A DNA stretch of 51,283 nt from Saccharofermentans sp. (GTDB taxonomy: Bacteria; Bacillota; Clostridia; Saccharofermentanales; Saccharofermentanaceae), in contig JAEFBB010000012.1 of NCBI GenBank assembly GCA_016292215.1, forward strand, positions 1 through 51,283, read 5' to 3'. Made by a program: the position numbers and the translations under genes. This document shows positions 17,451-27,083 of this stretch, piece after piece. A model generated the notes under the pieces. The model worked only from the letters and a program-made list of their open reading frames with translations. It did no database searches and was not told where the DNA came from. Position 1 is the stretch's first letter, and each line of letters starts with the position of its first letter.

Positions 17451-18290
17451 TTATTTGCCGGCTTCTTCCTTCTTTGCTGCTTCAGTAGCTTCTTCAACTA
17501 CCTTTTCAACTTTTTCTTCGATAGTCTCTTCAGCCTTTTCTACAGCTTCTTCGACCTTCTCTTCAGCTTCCTTTGCAGCTTCAGCAGCGATCCTTGCTTC
17601 CTCAGCTTCAGCTCTTGCCTTAGCTTCTGCTTCTTCGTCTGCCTTCTTCTCGGCCTTGGTCTCTTCGATCAGGGCATCAAGATCTGTAGAACCGGTGTCC
17701 TTATCGTCCTTCTCATAATAGAACTTAACCTTGTCAGCGCTGTTGCGTGCACCGTATGCTTCAGCGATTGCGAAGCACTCGTCACGGAGCTGTCTGAAGT
17801 CTTCTACAGATTCAAGATCAGATGAAGATGTCTGATAGCATGCGTCCTCGAAAACATCATCGAGCACAAGATAATAATTTGCATCCTTCTTGAAGTTCTT
17901 GTCGATAAGAGCTTCTGCCTGATCAGGAGATCCGTCTCTTCCGTCGAAGTTCTCGAAAGGAATAGCGATCTTGCTGTAGCGGTATCTCAGAACAACGTTC
18001 TTCTCGTTGTAATCAACAGCTACACGATACTTAGCAATGAGGAATGACTGTGCGAACACAAGGACAGAGATCAAAGCCATAAGGCAGCCGGCTACGATGA
18101 GTCCGAGCTTAATGATCATGTCGTCATTTACCTTGATGATTCCATAGCATGCCATAAAAGCACCGATAATGAAGAATACTACAGATAATAATCTGTTTCT
18201 CGTAATCTTCGAAGGGCTTGCAGGATAGCAGTGGACGCCTTCCTTAGGCAGTTTCTCGATCAGTTCTTTGTTCCCCAGTTCTTCAGCCAT
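17451..18290 (-). CDS. Two-TM membrane protein with Ala/Glu-rich coiled-coil tail
   Basis: A 279-residue protein of no recognised family. Residues 35-95 contain two transmembrane helices (LLSVVFFIIGAFMACYGIIK and LGLIVAGCLMALISVLVFA). Residues 95-195 resemble a PH/YcxB-like cytosolic domain (VAVDYNEKNVVLRYRYSKIAIP). Residues 205-279 are a highly charged heptad-like tail built from EEA/KAE repeats. There is no signal peptide. It starts 15 bp after valS and is the last gene before the terminator. The tail is a likely protein-protein contact. Confidence 0.75.
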   Translation of the reverse strand: MAEELGNKELIEKLPKEGVHCYPASPSKITRNRLLSVVFFIIGAFMACYGIIKVNDDMIIKLGLIVAGCLMALISVLVFAQSFLIAKYRVAVDYNEKNVVLRYRYSKIAIPFENFDGRDGSPDQAEALIDKNFKKDANYYLVLDDVFEDACYQTSSSDLESVEDFRQLRDECFAIAEAYGARNSADKVKFYYEKDDKDTGSTDLDALIEETKAEKKADEEAEAKARAEAEEARIAAEAAKEAEEKVEEAVEKAEETIEEKVEKVVEEATEAAKKEEAGK

Positions 18291-18305
18291 AATAGATCCT
18301 CCTTG

Positions 18306-20960
18306 TTATTTGCTTAATACTTCAATTCTGTCAGACAGATTAGCAAACATTTCTTCATACTTCGCGAGCTTAGCTCTCTCCTGCTCAACAACTGCCGCAG
18401 GAGCCTTGCTTACGAATGACTCATTAGAGAGCTTGCCGTTAAGTCTCTTGATCTCACCGTCAAGACGTGTCTTCTCCTTATCAAGTCTCTCAAGCTCTTT
18501 CGCAATATCGATAAGGTCTTCCAAAGGAATGTAGATCTCACCGCCTCCGAATACTGCAGTAACGGCAGTTGAAGGGATGCCTTCCTTTGTCTTTCTTGTC
18601 TCAAGGCTGCTTACGGATGCAAGTCTTTCAAGGAAGCCCTCGCCCTGAGTAAACATATCAGCGATCTTATCAGATGCAGTAACTACAATGATGTGTGCCT
18701 TTCTCGAAGGTGCAACGTCCATATTCTTACGGACTGCGCGGATTCCTCTGATCGCATCGATCATGGTGTTCATCATCTCAGCGTCTTCCGTGCTTGCCAA
18801 AACCTTATCAGCCTCAGGCCAGTCAGCGATCATGATGGACTCAGCCTTATCTGCCAATACGAGGTTGGAATAAACTTCCTCAGTGATGAACGGCATGAAA
18901 GGATGTAAGAGCTTCATAGCCTCGCCCAAAACATAATTGAGGAGATAGATAGCATTATTTCTTGTCTTGCATTCCTTGTCGTAAAGTCTGCTCTTTGTGA
19001 TCTCAATGTACCAGTCGCAGAAGTTATCCCAGAGGAAATCAACGATCTTGCTCAAAGCAACACCGAACTCATAGTTGTCAATGTTGACTGTAGCCTCGGA
19101 AATAAGGTCGTGGAGCTCTGTGAGGATCCACTTGTCTTCTGTCGTGAAGATGGATTCATCGACCATATCAGGTGTGAAATCGTCATCAGTATTCATGACA
19201 ACGAATCTCATGGCGTTCCAGATCTTGTTGGAGAGGTTTCTGCCCATGAGGATCTTGTCTTCCTGGAATCTCTGGTCATTACCCGGAGCGTTACCGGTAA
19301 CGAGAGCGAATCTCAAAGCATCGCAGCCGTTCTGTTCAATGATCTCAAGAGGATCGATTCCGTTGCCTAATGACTTACTCATCTTGCGTCCCTGTGAGTC
19401 TCTTACGAGGCCGTGGATCAATACATCACGGAAAGGAACATCATTCATGTGAGCCATGCCGGCTACGATCATTCTGGATACCCAGAAAGTGATGATGTCA
19501 TAACCTGTAACGAGAGTATCTGTAGGATAGAACTTAGCGAGATCTTCAGTGTTTTCGGGCCATCCCAATGTTGAGAAAGGCCAGAGTGCAGATGAGAACC
19601 ATGTATCGAGAGTATCGGGATCCTGTCTCATCTCCTTGCCGCACTTAGGGCATACACACTTATCGTCCTTGGTAACGATGAGCTCTCCGCAGTCATCGCA
19701 ATAGAATGCGGGGATCCTGTGACCCCACCAGAGCTGTCTGGAGATACACCAGTCTCTGATATCTTCCATCCAGTTGAAGTAGTTCTTAGAGAATCTCTCC
19801 GGAACGAATCTGATGGAACCGTTTTTTACTGCCTCGATAGCAGGCTTTGCAAGCTCTTCCATCTTAACGAACCACTGGAGTGATACACGGGGTTCGATAG
19901 TAGTGCCGCATCTGTAGCAAGTACCGACATTGTGAGAATAATCTTCGATCTCAGTGAGGTATCCGCCCTCTTCGAGATCCTTAACGATGGCTTCTCTTGC
20001 CTCGTATCTGTCCATTCCGGCATACTTCGGATAGTCATCAGTAATCTTTGCATCAGCTGTGAGAACCGTGATTACTTCAAGACCGTGGCGCTGACCTACC
20101 TCAAAGTCGTTAGGATCGTGCGCAGGCGTGATCTTAACCGCACCTGTACCGAACTCGATGTCAACATAATCGTCAGCGATAACGGGGATCTTACGTCCAA
20201 CGAGAGGCAGGATGAGCATCTTGCCGATGACGTCCTTATATCTTTCATCCTTAGGGTTAACTGCAACAGCAGTATCGCCAAGGAGTGTTTCAGGTCTTGT
20301 TGTGGCAAGATCGATATATCCTGAACCGTCCTCAAAAGGATATCTTAAGTGCCAGAAATGGCCTGCCTGGTCAGCATAATCAACCTCGGCATTTGAGATC
20401 GATGTAAGGCAGTGAGGACACCAGTTGATGATCCTCTCTCCTCTGTAGATAAGGCCCTGATTGTAATACTTTACGAAAACTTCCTTAACGGCATCAGAGC
20501 AGCCTTCATCCATTGTGAAACGCTCGTGATCCCAGTCACATGAAGAGCCGATCTTCTTGAGCTGCTCTACGATCCTGCCGCCGTACTGTTTTTTCCACTC
20601 CCAAGCTCTCTCAAGGAACTTGTCGCGGCCGAGATCATCCTTGGTAAGGCCTTCCTTACGCATAGTTTCAACGATCCTGGCTTCGGTAGCGATAGATGCG
20701 TGGTCAGTACCCGGAACCCATAAAGTCTCGTAGCCTGCCATTCTCTTATATCTTGTGAGAGTATCCTGCAATGTATTATCTAATGCATGACCCATGTGGA
20801 GCTGGCCTGTAATATTCGGAGGCGGCATCACGATGGAGAACTTCTTGCCCTTCTTACCTGCCTTGGGCTTGAAATAGCCGCTGTTCATCCAGGTGCTGTA
20901 AAGCCTGTTCTCTGCCTCATTCGGGTCAAATGCTTTGCTGATGGAATCAATTCTTGCCAT
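18306..20960 (-). CDS. valS: Valyl-tRNA synthetase
   Basis: An 884-residue class I synthetase charging tRNA-Val. The HIGH-type motif HMGH is at residues 55-58 (PPPNITGQLHMGHALDN), the KMSKS motif is in GRKMSKSLGNGIDP, and a C-terminal coiled-coil arm (LERLDKEKTRLDGEIKRLNG) contacts the tRNA. Length is typical. It lies 25 bp after the ROK kinase stop and has no T-box leader, so it depends on upstream promoters such as that of clpX. Confidence 0.97.
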   Translation of the reverse strand: MARIDSISKAFDPNEAENRLYSTWMNSGYFKPKAGKKGKKFSIVMPPPNITGQLHMGHALDNTLQDTLTRYKRMAGYETLWVPGTDHASIATEARIVETMRKEGLTKDDLGRDKFLERAWEWKKQYGGRIVEQLKKIGSSCDWDHERFTMDEGCSDAVKEVFVKYYNQGLIYRGERIINWCPHCLTSISNAEVDYADQAGHFWHLRYPFEDGSGYIDLATTRPETLLGDTAVAVNPKDERYKDVIGKMLILPLVGRKIPVIADDYVDIEFGTGAVKITPAHDPNDFEVGQRHGLEVITVLTADAKITDDYPKYAGMDRYEAREAIVKDLEEGGYLTEIEDYSHNVGTCYRCGTTIEPRVSLQWFVKMEELAKPAIEAVKNGSIRFVPERFSKNYFNWMEDIRDWCISRQLWWGHRIPAFYCDDCGELIVTKDDKCVCPKCGKEMRQDPDTLDTWFSSALWPFSTLGWPENTEDLAKFYPTDTLVTGYDIITFWVSRMIVAGMAHMNDVPFRDVLIHGLVRDSQGRKMSKSLGNGIDPLEIIEQNGCDALRFALVTGNAPGNDQRFQEDKILMGRNLSNKIWNAMRFVVMNTDDDFTPDMVDESIFTTEDKWILTELHDLISEATVNIDNYEFGVALSKIVDFLWDNFCDWYIEITKSRLYDKECKTRNNAIYLLNYVLGEAMKLLHPFMPFITEEVYSNLVLADKAESIMIADWPEADKVLASTEDAEMMNTMIDAIRGIRAVRKNMDVAPSRKAHIIVVTASDKIADMFTQGEGFLERLASVSSLETRKTKEGIPSTAVTAVFGGGEIYIPLEDLIDIAKELERLDKEKTRLDGEIKRLNGKLSNESFVSKAPAAVVEQERAKLAKYEEMFANLSDRIEVLSK

Positions 20961-20985
20961 AAACTGTTCTTACTTTCCTCATTTC

Positions 20986-21942
20986 TTACTTCTTTATCAT
21001 CGAGAGCGCGCCATAGAGAATGGAATCATCTCCTAAAGCTGCTTTCTTAAAATCTACTGTCGATCTGATCGAAGGCATGCAGTACTTATCCACCTCAGCG
21101 AGGATCTTCTCGATGAAGATATCGCCTACCGCTTCGATAACGCCGCCGCCGTAAACAACGACGTCAGGGCTGAATGTGTTTACGAGATTGCCGGATGCGA
21201 TTGCCAGGTAGTGGCATGCGCGGTTGACTGCTTCACGGGCTACAGTGTCACCTTCTGACAAAGCGTTCTTGAGCGCCTTGGACTTGAACACGCCGTCTGT
21301 AACGAATTCGGCCATGGAAGACTTTCTGCCGCGTGATACCTGCTGTCTGATGTATGAAGACATACCCTGCTTGCTTGAGAAAGCCTCGAGGCAGCCTCTC
21401 TGTCCGCAGTTGCACAAAGGTCCCTCAGGATCGAGGATCATGTGTCCGTACTCTGCTGCCTTGAACTTATTGCCTGTATAGAGGTCGCCGTTAAGGATAA
21501 GGCCGCCGCCCATACCTGTTCCGACGAAGAGGCCGACAACATTCTTGTAGCCCTTAGCCGCGCCGAACTTATACTCACCGAGCACGCCGACATTAACGTC
21601 GTTGCCGATATAGAAAGGGCAGCCGAACTCGTCTTCGATAGGCTTTCTGATGTTGTAATTCTTCCAGGGAAGATTGGGCGAGAAAAGAACGATGCCCTTC
21701 TCCTGGTCGATGACGCCGGGAGCACCTGCAGCGATAGCATGAATATCGCTCTTCTTGATACCGGAGGTATTGATAAGTTCTTTTACGACATTGATGATGA
21801 CTTCTTCAACGTTCTCTGAAGAATCACCGCCGGCCTTTGTCTTCTTCTTAAGCCTGTAAACTACTTCTTTCTTGGAATTGAAAATAACTCCAAGAACCTT
21901 TGTACCGCCTATATCCAGACAAAGATTATACGATTCTGCCAT
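20986..21942 (-). CDS. ROK-family sugar kinase (glucokinase-like)
   Basis: A 318-residue cytosolic kinase. The ATP-binding motif is CLDIGGTKVLGVIF, the catalytic region is PGVIDQEKGIVLFSPNLPW, and GTGMGGGLILNGDLYTG follows. The ROK zinc motif is CNCGQRGCLEAF. There is no N-terminal helix-turn-helix, so it is an enzyme rather than a repressor. It resembles GlcK glucokinases, but the substrate could also be another hexose. It sits between clpX and valS in one operon (gaps 37 and 25 bp). Confidence 0.9.
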   Translation of the reverse strand: MAESYNLCLDIGGTKVLGVIFNSKKEVVYRLKKKTKAGGDSSENVEEVIINVVKELINTSGIKKSDIHAIAAGAPGVIDQEKGIVLFSPNLPWKNYNIRKPIEDEFGCPFYIGNDVNVGVLGEYKFGAAKGYKNVVGLFVGTGMGGGLILNGDLYTGNKFKAAEYGHMILDPEGPLCNCGQRGCLEAFSSKQGMSSYIRQQVSRGRKSSMAEFVTDGVFKSKALKNALSEGDTVAREAVNRACHYLAIASGNLVNTFSPDVVVYGGGVIEAVGDIFIEKILAEVDKYCMPSIRSTVDFKKAALGDDSILYGALSMIKK

Positions 21943-21979
21943 AACTTATACCCTCCCCCGTAATTGTTTTTGTTTTATC

Positions 21980-23305
21980 TCAGCTTACGCCTAAAGCTGC
22001 GCCTGCAGCATTAGTCTCACCAAAGCCTTTTTCCTGAGTGCCGTTCTTGTAAATGAGAACCGGCTGCTTGCCGTCAACGATAGTCTCTTTCTTGATGATG
22101 CACTCCTTGACATCCTTCTCTGAAGGAATGTTGTACATAACATCTCTCATAGACGCTTCGATGATGGATCTCAGACCTCTTGCGCCGGTATTCTGCTCGA
22201 TAGCCTTGTCAGCGATAGCATTGATCGCGTCTTCCTCAAAGACGAGCTCAACATCATCCATCTTGAGCATCTTCTTATACTGCTTGATGATGGCGTTCTT
22301 GGGCTCTGTGAGGACTCTTACAAGAGCATCTCTGTCGAGCTTATCCAAAGCGACAGTAACAGGAAGTCGTCCTATAAACTCGGGAATAAGTCCGAACTTC
22401 ATAAGATCGTCAGGCTTAACATCGTGGAAATAGAATCCGCTGTTGCGGTCCCTCTTAGACTGGACCTCAGCACCGAAGCCGTACTGCTTCTGCTCTACTC
22501 TCTGTGCGATGATCTCATCGAGGCCGTCAAATGCGCCGCCGACGATGAAAAGGATATTGGTAGTATCGATCTTGATGCACTCTTCATTAGGATGCTTTCT
22601 GCCGCCCTTGGGAGGTACATTGGCAACCGTGCTCTCCAAGATCTTGAGCAATGCCTGCTGGACGCCCTCACCGCTTACGTCACGTGTGATGGAAACATTC
22701 TCGGACTTCTTTGTAATCTTATCGATCTCGTCGATATAAACGATACCCGTCTGGGCTCTCTCGATATCGTAGTCAGCAGCGATGATGAGCTTCAAAAGGA
22801 TATTCTCTACGTCTTCACCGACGTAGCCTGCCTGTGTAAGGCTCGTAGCATCAGCTACTGCGAAAGGTACATTAAGGATCCTTGCAAGTGTCTGGGCAAG
22901 AAGCGTCTTACCGGAACCTGTAGGACCGAGCAAAAGGATATTACTCTTGGAGATCTCCGTGTCATCAGCCGGAAGATCTGAATAAACTCTCTTGTAGTGA
23001 TTGTAAACAGCAACGGAAAGAGCGATCTTGGCATCATCCTGGCCAATTACATAAGAATCAAGCTTCTCCTTGATCTCATGGGGAGTGACCAGCTTCTTAG
23101 GCTTGATACTGCGCATCTTGCGCTTCTTGTTTACCTTCTCTTCTTCAGCTACGATGCCGTAAGCCGTCCTGATGCAGTCGATGCAAATATAGCAATTTAC
23201 ACCAGAGAACAGTCTCGGTACCTCGTATTCGGATTTACCGCAAAAAGAACAACTCAAAACTTCTCTTGAGTCTCCGCCGTAACCGCCGTTCTTAGAATTA
23301 GCCAT
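21980..23305 (-). CDS. clpX: ATP-dependent Clp protease ATP-binding subunit ClpX
   Basis: A 441-residue AAA+ unfoldase that feeds ClpP. The N-terminal zinc-binding domain has C19, C22, C41 and C44. Walker A is GPTGSGKT, Walker B is YIDEIDKI, and pore/sensor motifs include GYVGEDVE and [10 protein letters not shown]. An AGGAG sits before the ATG at 23305. clpP and tig, often upstream of clpX, are absent here; ROK and valS follow instead. Confidence 0.97.
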   Translation of the reverse strand: MANSKNGGYGGDSREVLSCSFCGKSEYEVPRLFSGVNCYICIDCIRTAYGIVAEEEKVNKKRKMRSIKPKKLVTPHEIKEKLDSYVIGQDDAKIALSVAVYNHYKRVYSDLPADDTEISKSNILLLGPTGSGKTLLAQTLARILNVPFAVADATSLTQAGYVGEDVENILLKLIIAADYDIERAQTGIVYIDEIDKITKKSENVSITRDVSGEGVQQALLKILESTVANVPPKGGRKHPNEECIKIDTTNILFIVGGAFDGLDEIIAQRVEQKQYGFGAEVQSKRDRNSGFYFHDVKPDDLMKFGLIPEFIGRLPVTVALDKLDRDALVRVLTEPKNAIIKQYKKMLKMDDVELVFEEDAINAIADKAIEQNTGARGLRSIIEASMRDVMYNIPSEKDVKECIIKKETIVDGKQPVLIYKNGTQEKGFGETNAAGAALGVS

Positions 23306-23322
23306 TAGTAATCTCCTGAAAA

Positions 23323-23334
23323 ACGAATATTCGT
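23323..23334. promoter_or_regulatory. 12-bp palindrome in the clpX leader
   Basis: ACGAATATTCGT is a perfect 12-bp palindrome just downstream of the predicted clpX transcription start. It could be an operator. It does not match the CtsR or HrcA consensus, nor the GAAC-N4-GTTC LexA box. Confidence 0.45.
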
Positions 23335-23343
23335 AGTTTTGTT

Positions 23344-23371
23344 ATTCTACCACTACTGGCCATTTTAACAA
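23344..23371 (-). promoter_or_regulatory. Probable clpX promoter
   Basis: On the minus strand, TTGTTA (23366-23371), a 16-bp spacer and TAGAAT (23344-23349). The start of transcription would be near 23337, about 32 nt before the clpX ATG. The 129-bp gap from dtd is AT-rich and otherwise empty. Confidence 0.55.
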
Positions 23372-23434
23372 AATAATATATATATAAATATTTCAAACAA
23401 GTGATATTTTCGGGCTAAATTCGTAAAAAACGGT

Positions 23435-23881
23435 TTAAATGGCCGCAGAATCAAGGATTACCGTGAACGGTCCGTCATTTATGAGGCTTACCTGCATGTC
23501 GGCGCCGAAAACGCCTAACCCGAGCTTTTTGACCTGAGGCCTGATCTTATCAGCAACGTAGTTATAGAGTTCTTCCGCTCTCCGGGGGCCCATACTGTCG
23601 GTAAATGAAGGCCTGTTGCCGTGCTTGCAGTCAGCATAAAGAGTAAACTGCGATACCAGGAGCATCTCACCGTCGATATCAGCAAGACTTAAGTTTGTCT
23701 TGCCTTCACTGTCAGAGAAAATGCGCATCTTAAGAAGCTTTGCGATCATCTTATCGGCTACTGCTTCATCATCTTCTTTGCCTACGCCTAAGAGGACAAG
23801 CATGCCAGATCCTATCGAAGAAGTCCTTACGCCGTCGATATCGACTGATGCCTGCTTTACTACCTGAATGCAAAATCTCAT
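23435..23881 (-). CDS. dtd: D-aminoacyl-tRNA deacylase
   Basis: A 148-residue enzyme that removes D-amino acids from tRNA. The two active-site signatures are visible: SQFTLYADCKHGNRPSF and NDGPFTVILDS. The start at 23881 (MRFCIQVVKQ) gives exactly the usual family length; an in-frame upstream ATG at 23953 would add 24 unrelated residues. GGGAG lies about 12 nt upstream, inside the end of the lipoprotein gene, 4 bp away. Confidence 0.95.
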   Translation of the reverse strand: MRFCIQVVKQASVDIDGVRTSSIGSGMLVLLGVGKEDDEAVADKMIAKLLKMRIFSDSEGKTNLSLADIDGEMLLVSQFTLYADCKHGNRPSFTDSMGPRRAEELYNYVADKIRPQVKKLGLGVFGADMQVSLINDGPFTVILDSAAI

Positions 23882-23885
23882 CTGA

Positions 23886-24422
23886 TCAGAATTCTCCCTT
23901 TCCGCTGAGCGACTCGATAACATACCAGCCGCCCTGATACTCAAAGACAACAACGAAGAAATTTGTATTTACCTGCTCTCCGTCATAAACAAAATAAGCA
24001 CTTATCTTCTCAACGCGGATCACACCGATCTCTTCATAGGGGATAGCCATGACTGAACTTATCCTGGACCTCATGTACTGGTCGTCATAGCCGTTCTGCT
24101 GGATGAAGTCCTTATAGTCGACAAAGCTTGTACCCTGGAAATCGCCGTTGAACTTAACAGCCTTCCTGTATTCTTCGAAAACATCAACGCCTGCAGAGGC
24201 ATTCAGGGCATCGATAAAGCCGTCGGGATAGCAAACCAGGAACAAGTCCTTATCGCCTTTGAGGAGCGATTCAACGTAAGCTCTGGCGGCATGCTGACCG
24301 TCATTATGCACTTGATCGGCTGTTACAAAAGCCTCGGGGCCTTTGGTCTCTTTCTTGCCGCATCCCGTAAAGACCATCACGAAAACCATTAACGTTACAA
24401 GTACAACGGATAACTTACGCAT
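23886..24422 (-). CDS. Small secreted lipoprotein
   Basis: A 178-residue lipoprotein: signal VTLMVFVMVFTGC with Cys lipidation, then Lys/Glu-rich linker. The mature part (AYVESLLKGDKDLFLVCYP...VVVFEYQGGWYVIESL) looks like a DUF4878/NTF2-like fold. The ATG at 24422 is preferred to one at 24431 because AGGAG lies about 10 nt before it but only 1 nt before the other. It overlaps the rarA end by 8 bp. The function is unknown. Confidence 0.8.
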   Translation of the reverse strand: MRKLSVVLVTLMVFVMVFTGCGKKETKGPEAFVTADQVHNDGQHAARAYVESLLKGDKDLFLVCYPDGFIDALNASAGVDVFEEYRKAVKFNGDFQGTSFVDYKDFIQQNGYDDQYMRSRISSVMAIPYEEIGVIRVEKISAYFVYDGEQVNTNFFVVVFEYQGGWYVIESLSGKGEF

Positions 24423-25728
24423 TTTGTCCATTCTCCTGATCTATCATCTTTTTCACGTAATCAAGGTACTCATTGACCTTGCGTTCATATCCGATATCTG
24501 TCGGCTTGTAATACTTTCTTCCGAGAGTCTTATCGGTCATATACTGCTGGCCCGTAATGTGGCCGGGGAAATCGTGGGGATACTTGTATCCTACGGAATA
24601 TCCGAGCTCTTCCATGCCCTTGGCGGGAGCGTTTCTCAAGTGCATCGGGACAACACCCGTATCGGTGGTCCTGACGTCGTTAAGGGCATCGTCAATGGCC
24701 AGATAAGCAGCGTTGGACTTAGGGGATGTGGCGACCGTGATAGCCGCTTCAGCCAGCGGGATCCTTGCCTCAGGCATACCGACTGTGCGGGCGCATTCAT
24801 AAGCTGCCACCGCGACTAGAAGAGCGTTGGGATTAGCCATTCCGACGTCTTCCGCGGCGCAGATCATTATCCTTCTGGCCAGGAATTCGATGTCTTCACC
24901 TGCTGCAAGAGCCCTGGCAAGATAAAGTATTACAGCATCAGGATCAGAGCCCCTCATGGACTTGATCATGGCGCTTATATTGTCGTAGTGATTCTCGCCG
25001 TCCTTATCGAAAATGACGGTCTTGATCTGGATGCACTCCTTCATTACCTCATCGGTTATGACGATAGTTCCGTCAGATGAAGGCGGAGTGGTTATGACGG
25101 CCAACTCAAGGCTGTTTAAAGCAGTGCGGCAGTCTCCGTTGGAGGTCTCAGCGATCTTCCTGAGAGTCTCATCGGAAACAGAGATATCCATCGAGCCCAA
25201 GCCCCTCTCTTTATTGCTCAGGGCGCGTCTTAAGACCTTAACGATATCCCTGGATTCCAGAGGATAGAGCTGGAACACTGTAGATCTGGACACAAGAGCC
25301 TTGTTTACTTCGAAGAACGGATTCTCGGTTGTAGCGCCGATCAGTATGACGGTACCGTCTTCAACATAAGGCAGGAGCGCATCCTGCTGAAGCTTATTGA
25401 ATCTGTGGATCTCATCGATAAAAAGGACAGTCTTACGCCCCTCAGAAAGCAAGGGATTAGACGCATCCGACACTACTTTCTTGATGTCAGCAACGCCTGC
25501 AGTGACGGCGTTCAGCTGCTCAAATCTGGAACTCGTGGTATTGGCGACAACTCGCGCCAGAGCTGTCTTTCCGACTCCCGGAGGACCAAACAAAATGATC
25601 GAAGACAGTCTGTCTGCCTCGATCATTCGTCTGAGCATTTTGCCCTTGCCTATGATATGCTCCTGACCCGCATAGTCATCCAACGTCTGTGGAGACATTC
25701 TGTATGCTAACGGTTTACTGTTATCCAT
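24415..25728 (-). CDS. rarA: Replication-associated recombination protein A (MgsA/RarA)
   Basis: A 437-residue AAA+ ATPase acting at stalled replication forks. Walker A is FGPPGVGKTALARV, Walker B is VLFIDEIHRFN, and sensor 1 is IGATTENPFFEVN. The C-terminal tetramerisation domain contains MRGSDPDAVILYLARALAAGED and APAKGMEELGYSVGYKYPHD. Length is typical. It starts 31 bp after glyA in the same orientation. Confidence 0.95.
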   Translation of the reverse strand: MDNSKPLAYRMSPQTLDDYAGQEHIIGKGKMLRRMIEADRLSSIILFGPPGVGKTALARVVANTTSSRFEQLNAVTAGVADIKKVVSDASNPLLSEGRKTVLFIDEIHRFNKLQQDALLPYVEDGTVILIGATTENPFFEVNKALVSRSTVFQLYPLESRDIVKVLRRALSNKERGLGSMDISVSDETLRKIAETSNGDCRTALNSLELAVITTPPSSDGTIVITDEVMKECIQIKTVIFDKDGENHYDNISAMIKSMRGSDPDAVILYLARALAAGEDIEFLARRIMICAAEDVGMANPNALLVAVAAYECARTVGMPEARIPLAEAAITVATSPKSNAAYLAIDDALNDVRTTDTGVVPMHLRNAPAKGMEELGYSVGYKYPHDFPGHITGQQYMTDKTLGRKYYKPTDIGYERKVNEYLDYVKKMIDQENGQNA

Positions 25729-25759
25729 AAGTCAGGTGCAACAAGCTTAAAGCTTGGAA

Positions 25760-27001
25760 TTAAACGATATCCGGGTATACGGGATACTTATCAGTAAGAG
25801 CCTTAACTCTCTTGATAGACTCTTCCTTCTTACCTTCGTAATCGAAAATGCAGTCTGCGATGATGTCAGCGAGCTCTCTGCAGTCCTCTTCCTTGAAGCC
25901 TCTGGAAGTAACTGCGGGAGTACCAATACGGACACCTGAAGTAACCATAGGCTTCTCAGGATCGAACGGAATAGTGTTCTTGTTAGCCGTAATGTTGACA
26001 TCATCAAGACGCTCCTGGAGCATAGCGCCTGTAACGCCTGTGCCTCTCAGGTCGATGAGCATCAAGTGGTTATCTGTACCGCCGGATACGAGGTTAACGC
26101 CCCTTGCGAGGAGAACTTCGCTCATAGCCTTAGCGTTCTTTACGATATTCTCTGCATAAGTTCTGAACTCAGGTGTAAGTGCTTCCTTGAAGGCAACAGC
26201 CTTAGCAGCGATGATGTGCATGAGAGGGCCGCCCTGCTGTCCGGGGAACACTGCGGAATTGATCTTCTTAGCATATTCCTCTTTGCACATGATGATACCG
26301 CCGCGAGGACCTCTGAGTGTCTTATGAGTTGTTGTTGTGACGAAGTCAGCGTACGGAACCGGATTCGGGTGAAGTCCTGCAGCAACAAGGCCTGCAATGT
26401 GAGCCATGTCTACGAAGAGGTAAGCGCCTACTTCGTCTGCGATCTCTCTGAACTTCTTGAAGTCAATGATCCTCGGGTAAGCGGAAGCACCTGCTACGAT
26501 AACCTTAGGCTTGCACTCGAGAGCCTTAGCTCTGATTGCCTCGTAGTCGAGCATCTGTGTCTTCTCGTCTACCTGATAGAACTCGGAATGATATGTTCTA
26601 CCGGAAACGTTGAGCTTCATACCGTGTGTTAAGTGACCACCATGAGAAAGGTCAAGTCCGAGGATCGTATCACCGGGTTCAAGGATTGCATAGTAAACTG
26701 CTGTGTTTGCCTGAGCACCGGAGTGGGGCTGTACGTTAACGTGATCAGCACCGAAAAGCTGCTTAGCTCTGTCGATTGCGAGCTGCTCTACGATATCCAC
26801 ATACTCACATCCGCCGTAATAACGCTTCTGCGGGTAACCCTCAGCGTACTTGTTTGTGAGAGGTGATCCTGCAGCTTCAAGAACTGCCTCAGATACCATG
26901 TTCTCGGATGCGATAAGCTCGATCTTGTTTCTCTGACGTCCGATCTCCTGCATTATTGCAGAATAGACTTCAGAATCCTCAGCCTTAATGTGGTCGTACA
27001 T
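25760..27001 (-). CDS. glyA: Serine hydroxymethyltransferase
   Basis: A 413-residue PLP enzyme interconverting serine and glycine and charging tetrahydrofolate with one-carbon units. The PLP lysine is in [15 protein letters not shown]. The N-terminal [19 protein letters not shown] and [18 protein letters not shown] are family signatures. A near-perfect AGGAGG sits about 9 nt before the ATG at 27001. Confidence 0.97.
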   Translation of the reverse strand: MYDHIKAEDSEVYSAIMQEIGRQRNKIELIASENMVSEAVLEAAGSPLTNKYAEGYPQKRYYGGCEYVDIVEQLAIDRAKQLFGADHVNVQPHSGAQANTAVYYAILEPGDTILGLDLSHGGHLTHGMKLNVSGRTYHSEFYQVDEKTQMLDYEAIRAKALECKPKVIVAGASAYPRIIDFKKFREIADEVGAYLFVDMAHIAGLVAAGLHPNPVPYADFVTTTTHKTLRGPRGGIIMCKEEYAKKINSAVFPGQQGGPLMHIIAAKAVAFKEALTPEFRTYAENIVKNAKAMSEVLLARGVNLVSGGTDNHLMLIDLRGTGVTGAMLQERLDDVNITANKNTIPFDPEKPMVTSGVRIGTPAVTSRGFKEEDCRELADIIADCIFDYEGKKEESIKRVKALTDKYPVYPDIV

Positions 27002-27044
27002 ATATGAAAATCCTCCTGGAATATTAATTCACGCGCTCTATTTT

Positions 27045-27073
27045 ATTATAATGACCCAGTTCAATCAAGCGAA
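27045..27073 (-). promoter_or_regulatory. Possible glyA promoter
   Basis: TATAAT (27045-27050, minus) preceded after 17 bp by a weak -35, TTCGCT (27068-27073). It lies in the 82-bp gap between the HypE-like gene and glyA. The -10 box is good but the -35 is poor. Confidence 0.45.
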
Positions 27074-27083
27074 AAAGGGTTCA

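Noticed and set aside
23323..23334. LexA/DinR operator
   Set aside because: The site is CGAATATTCG-centred and lacks the GAAC-N4-GTTC arms required.
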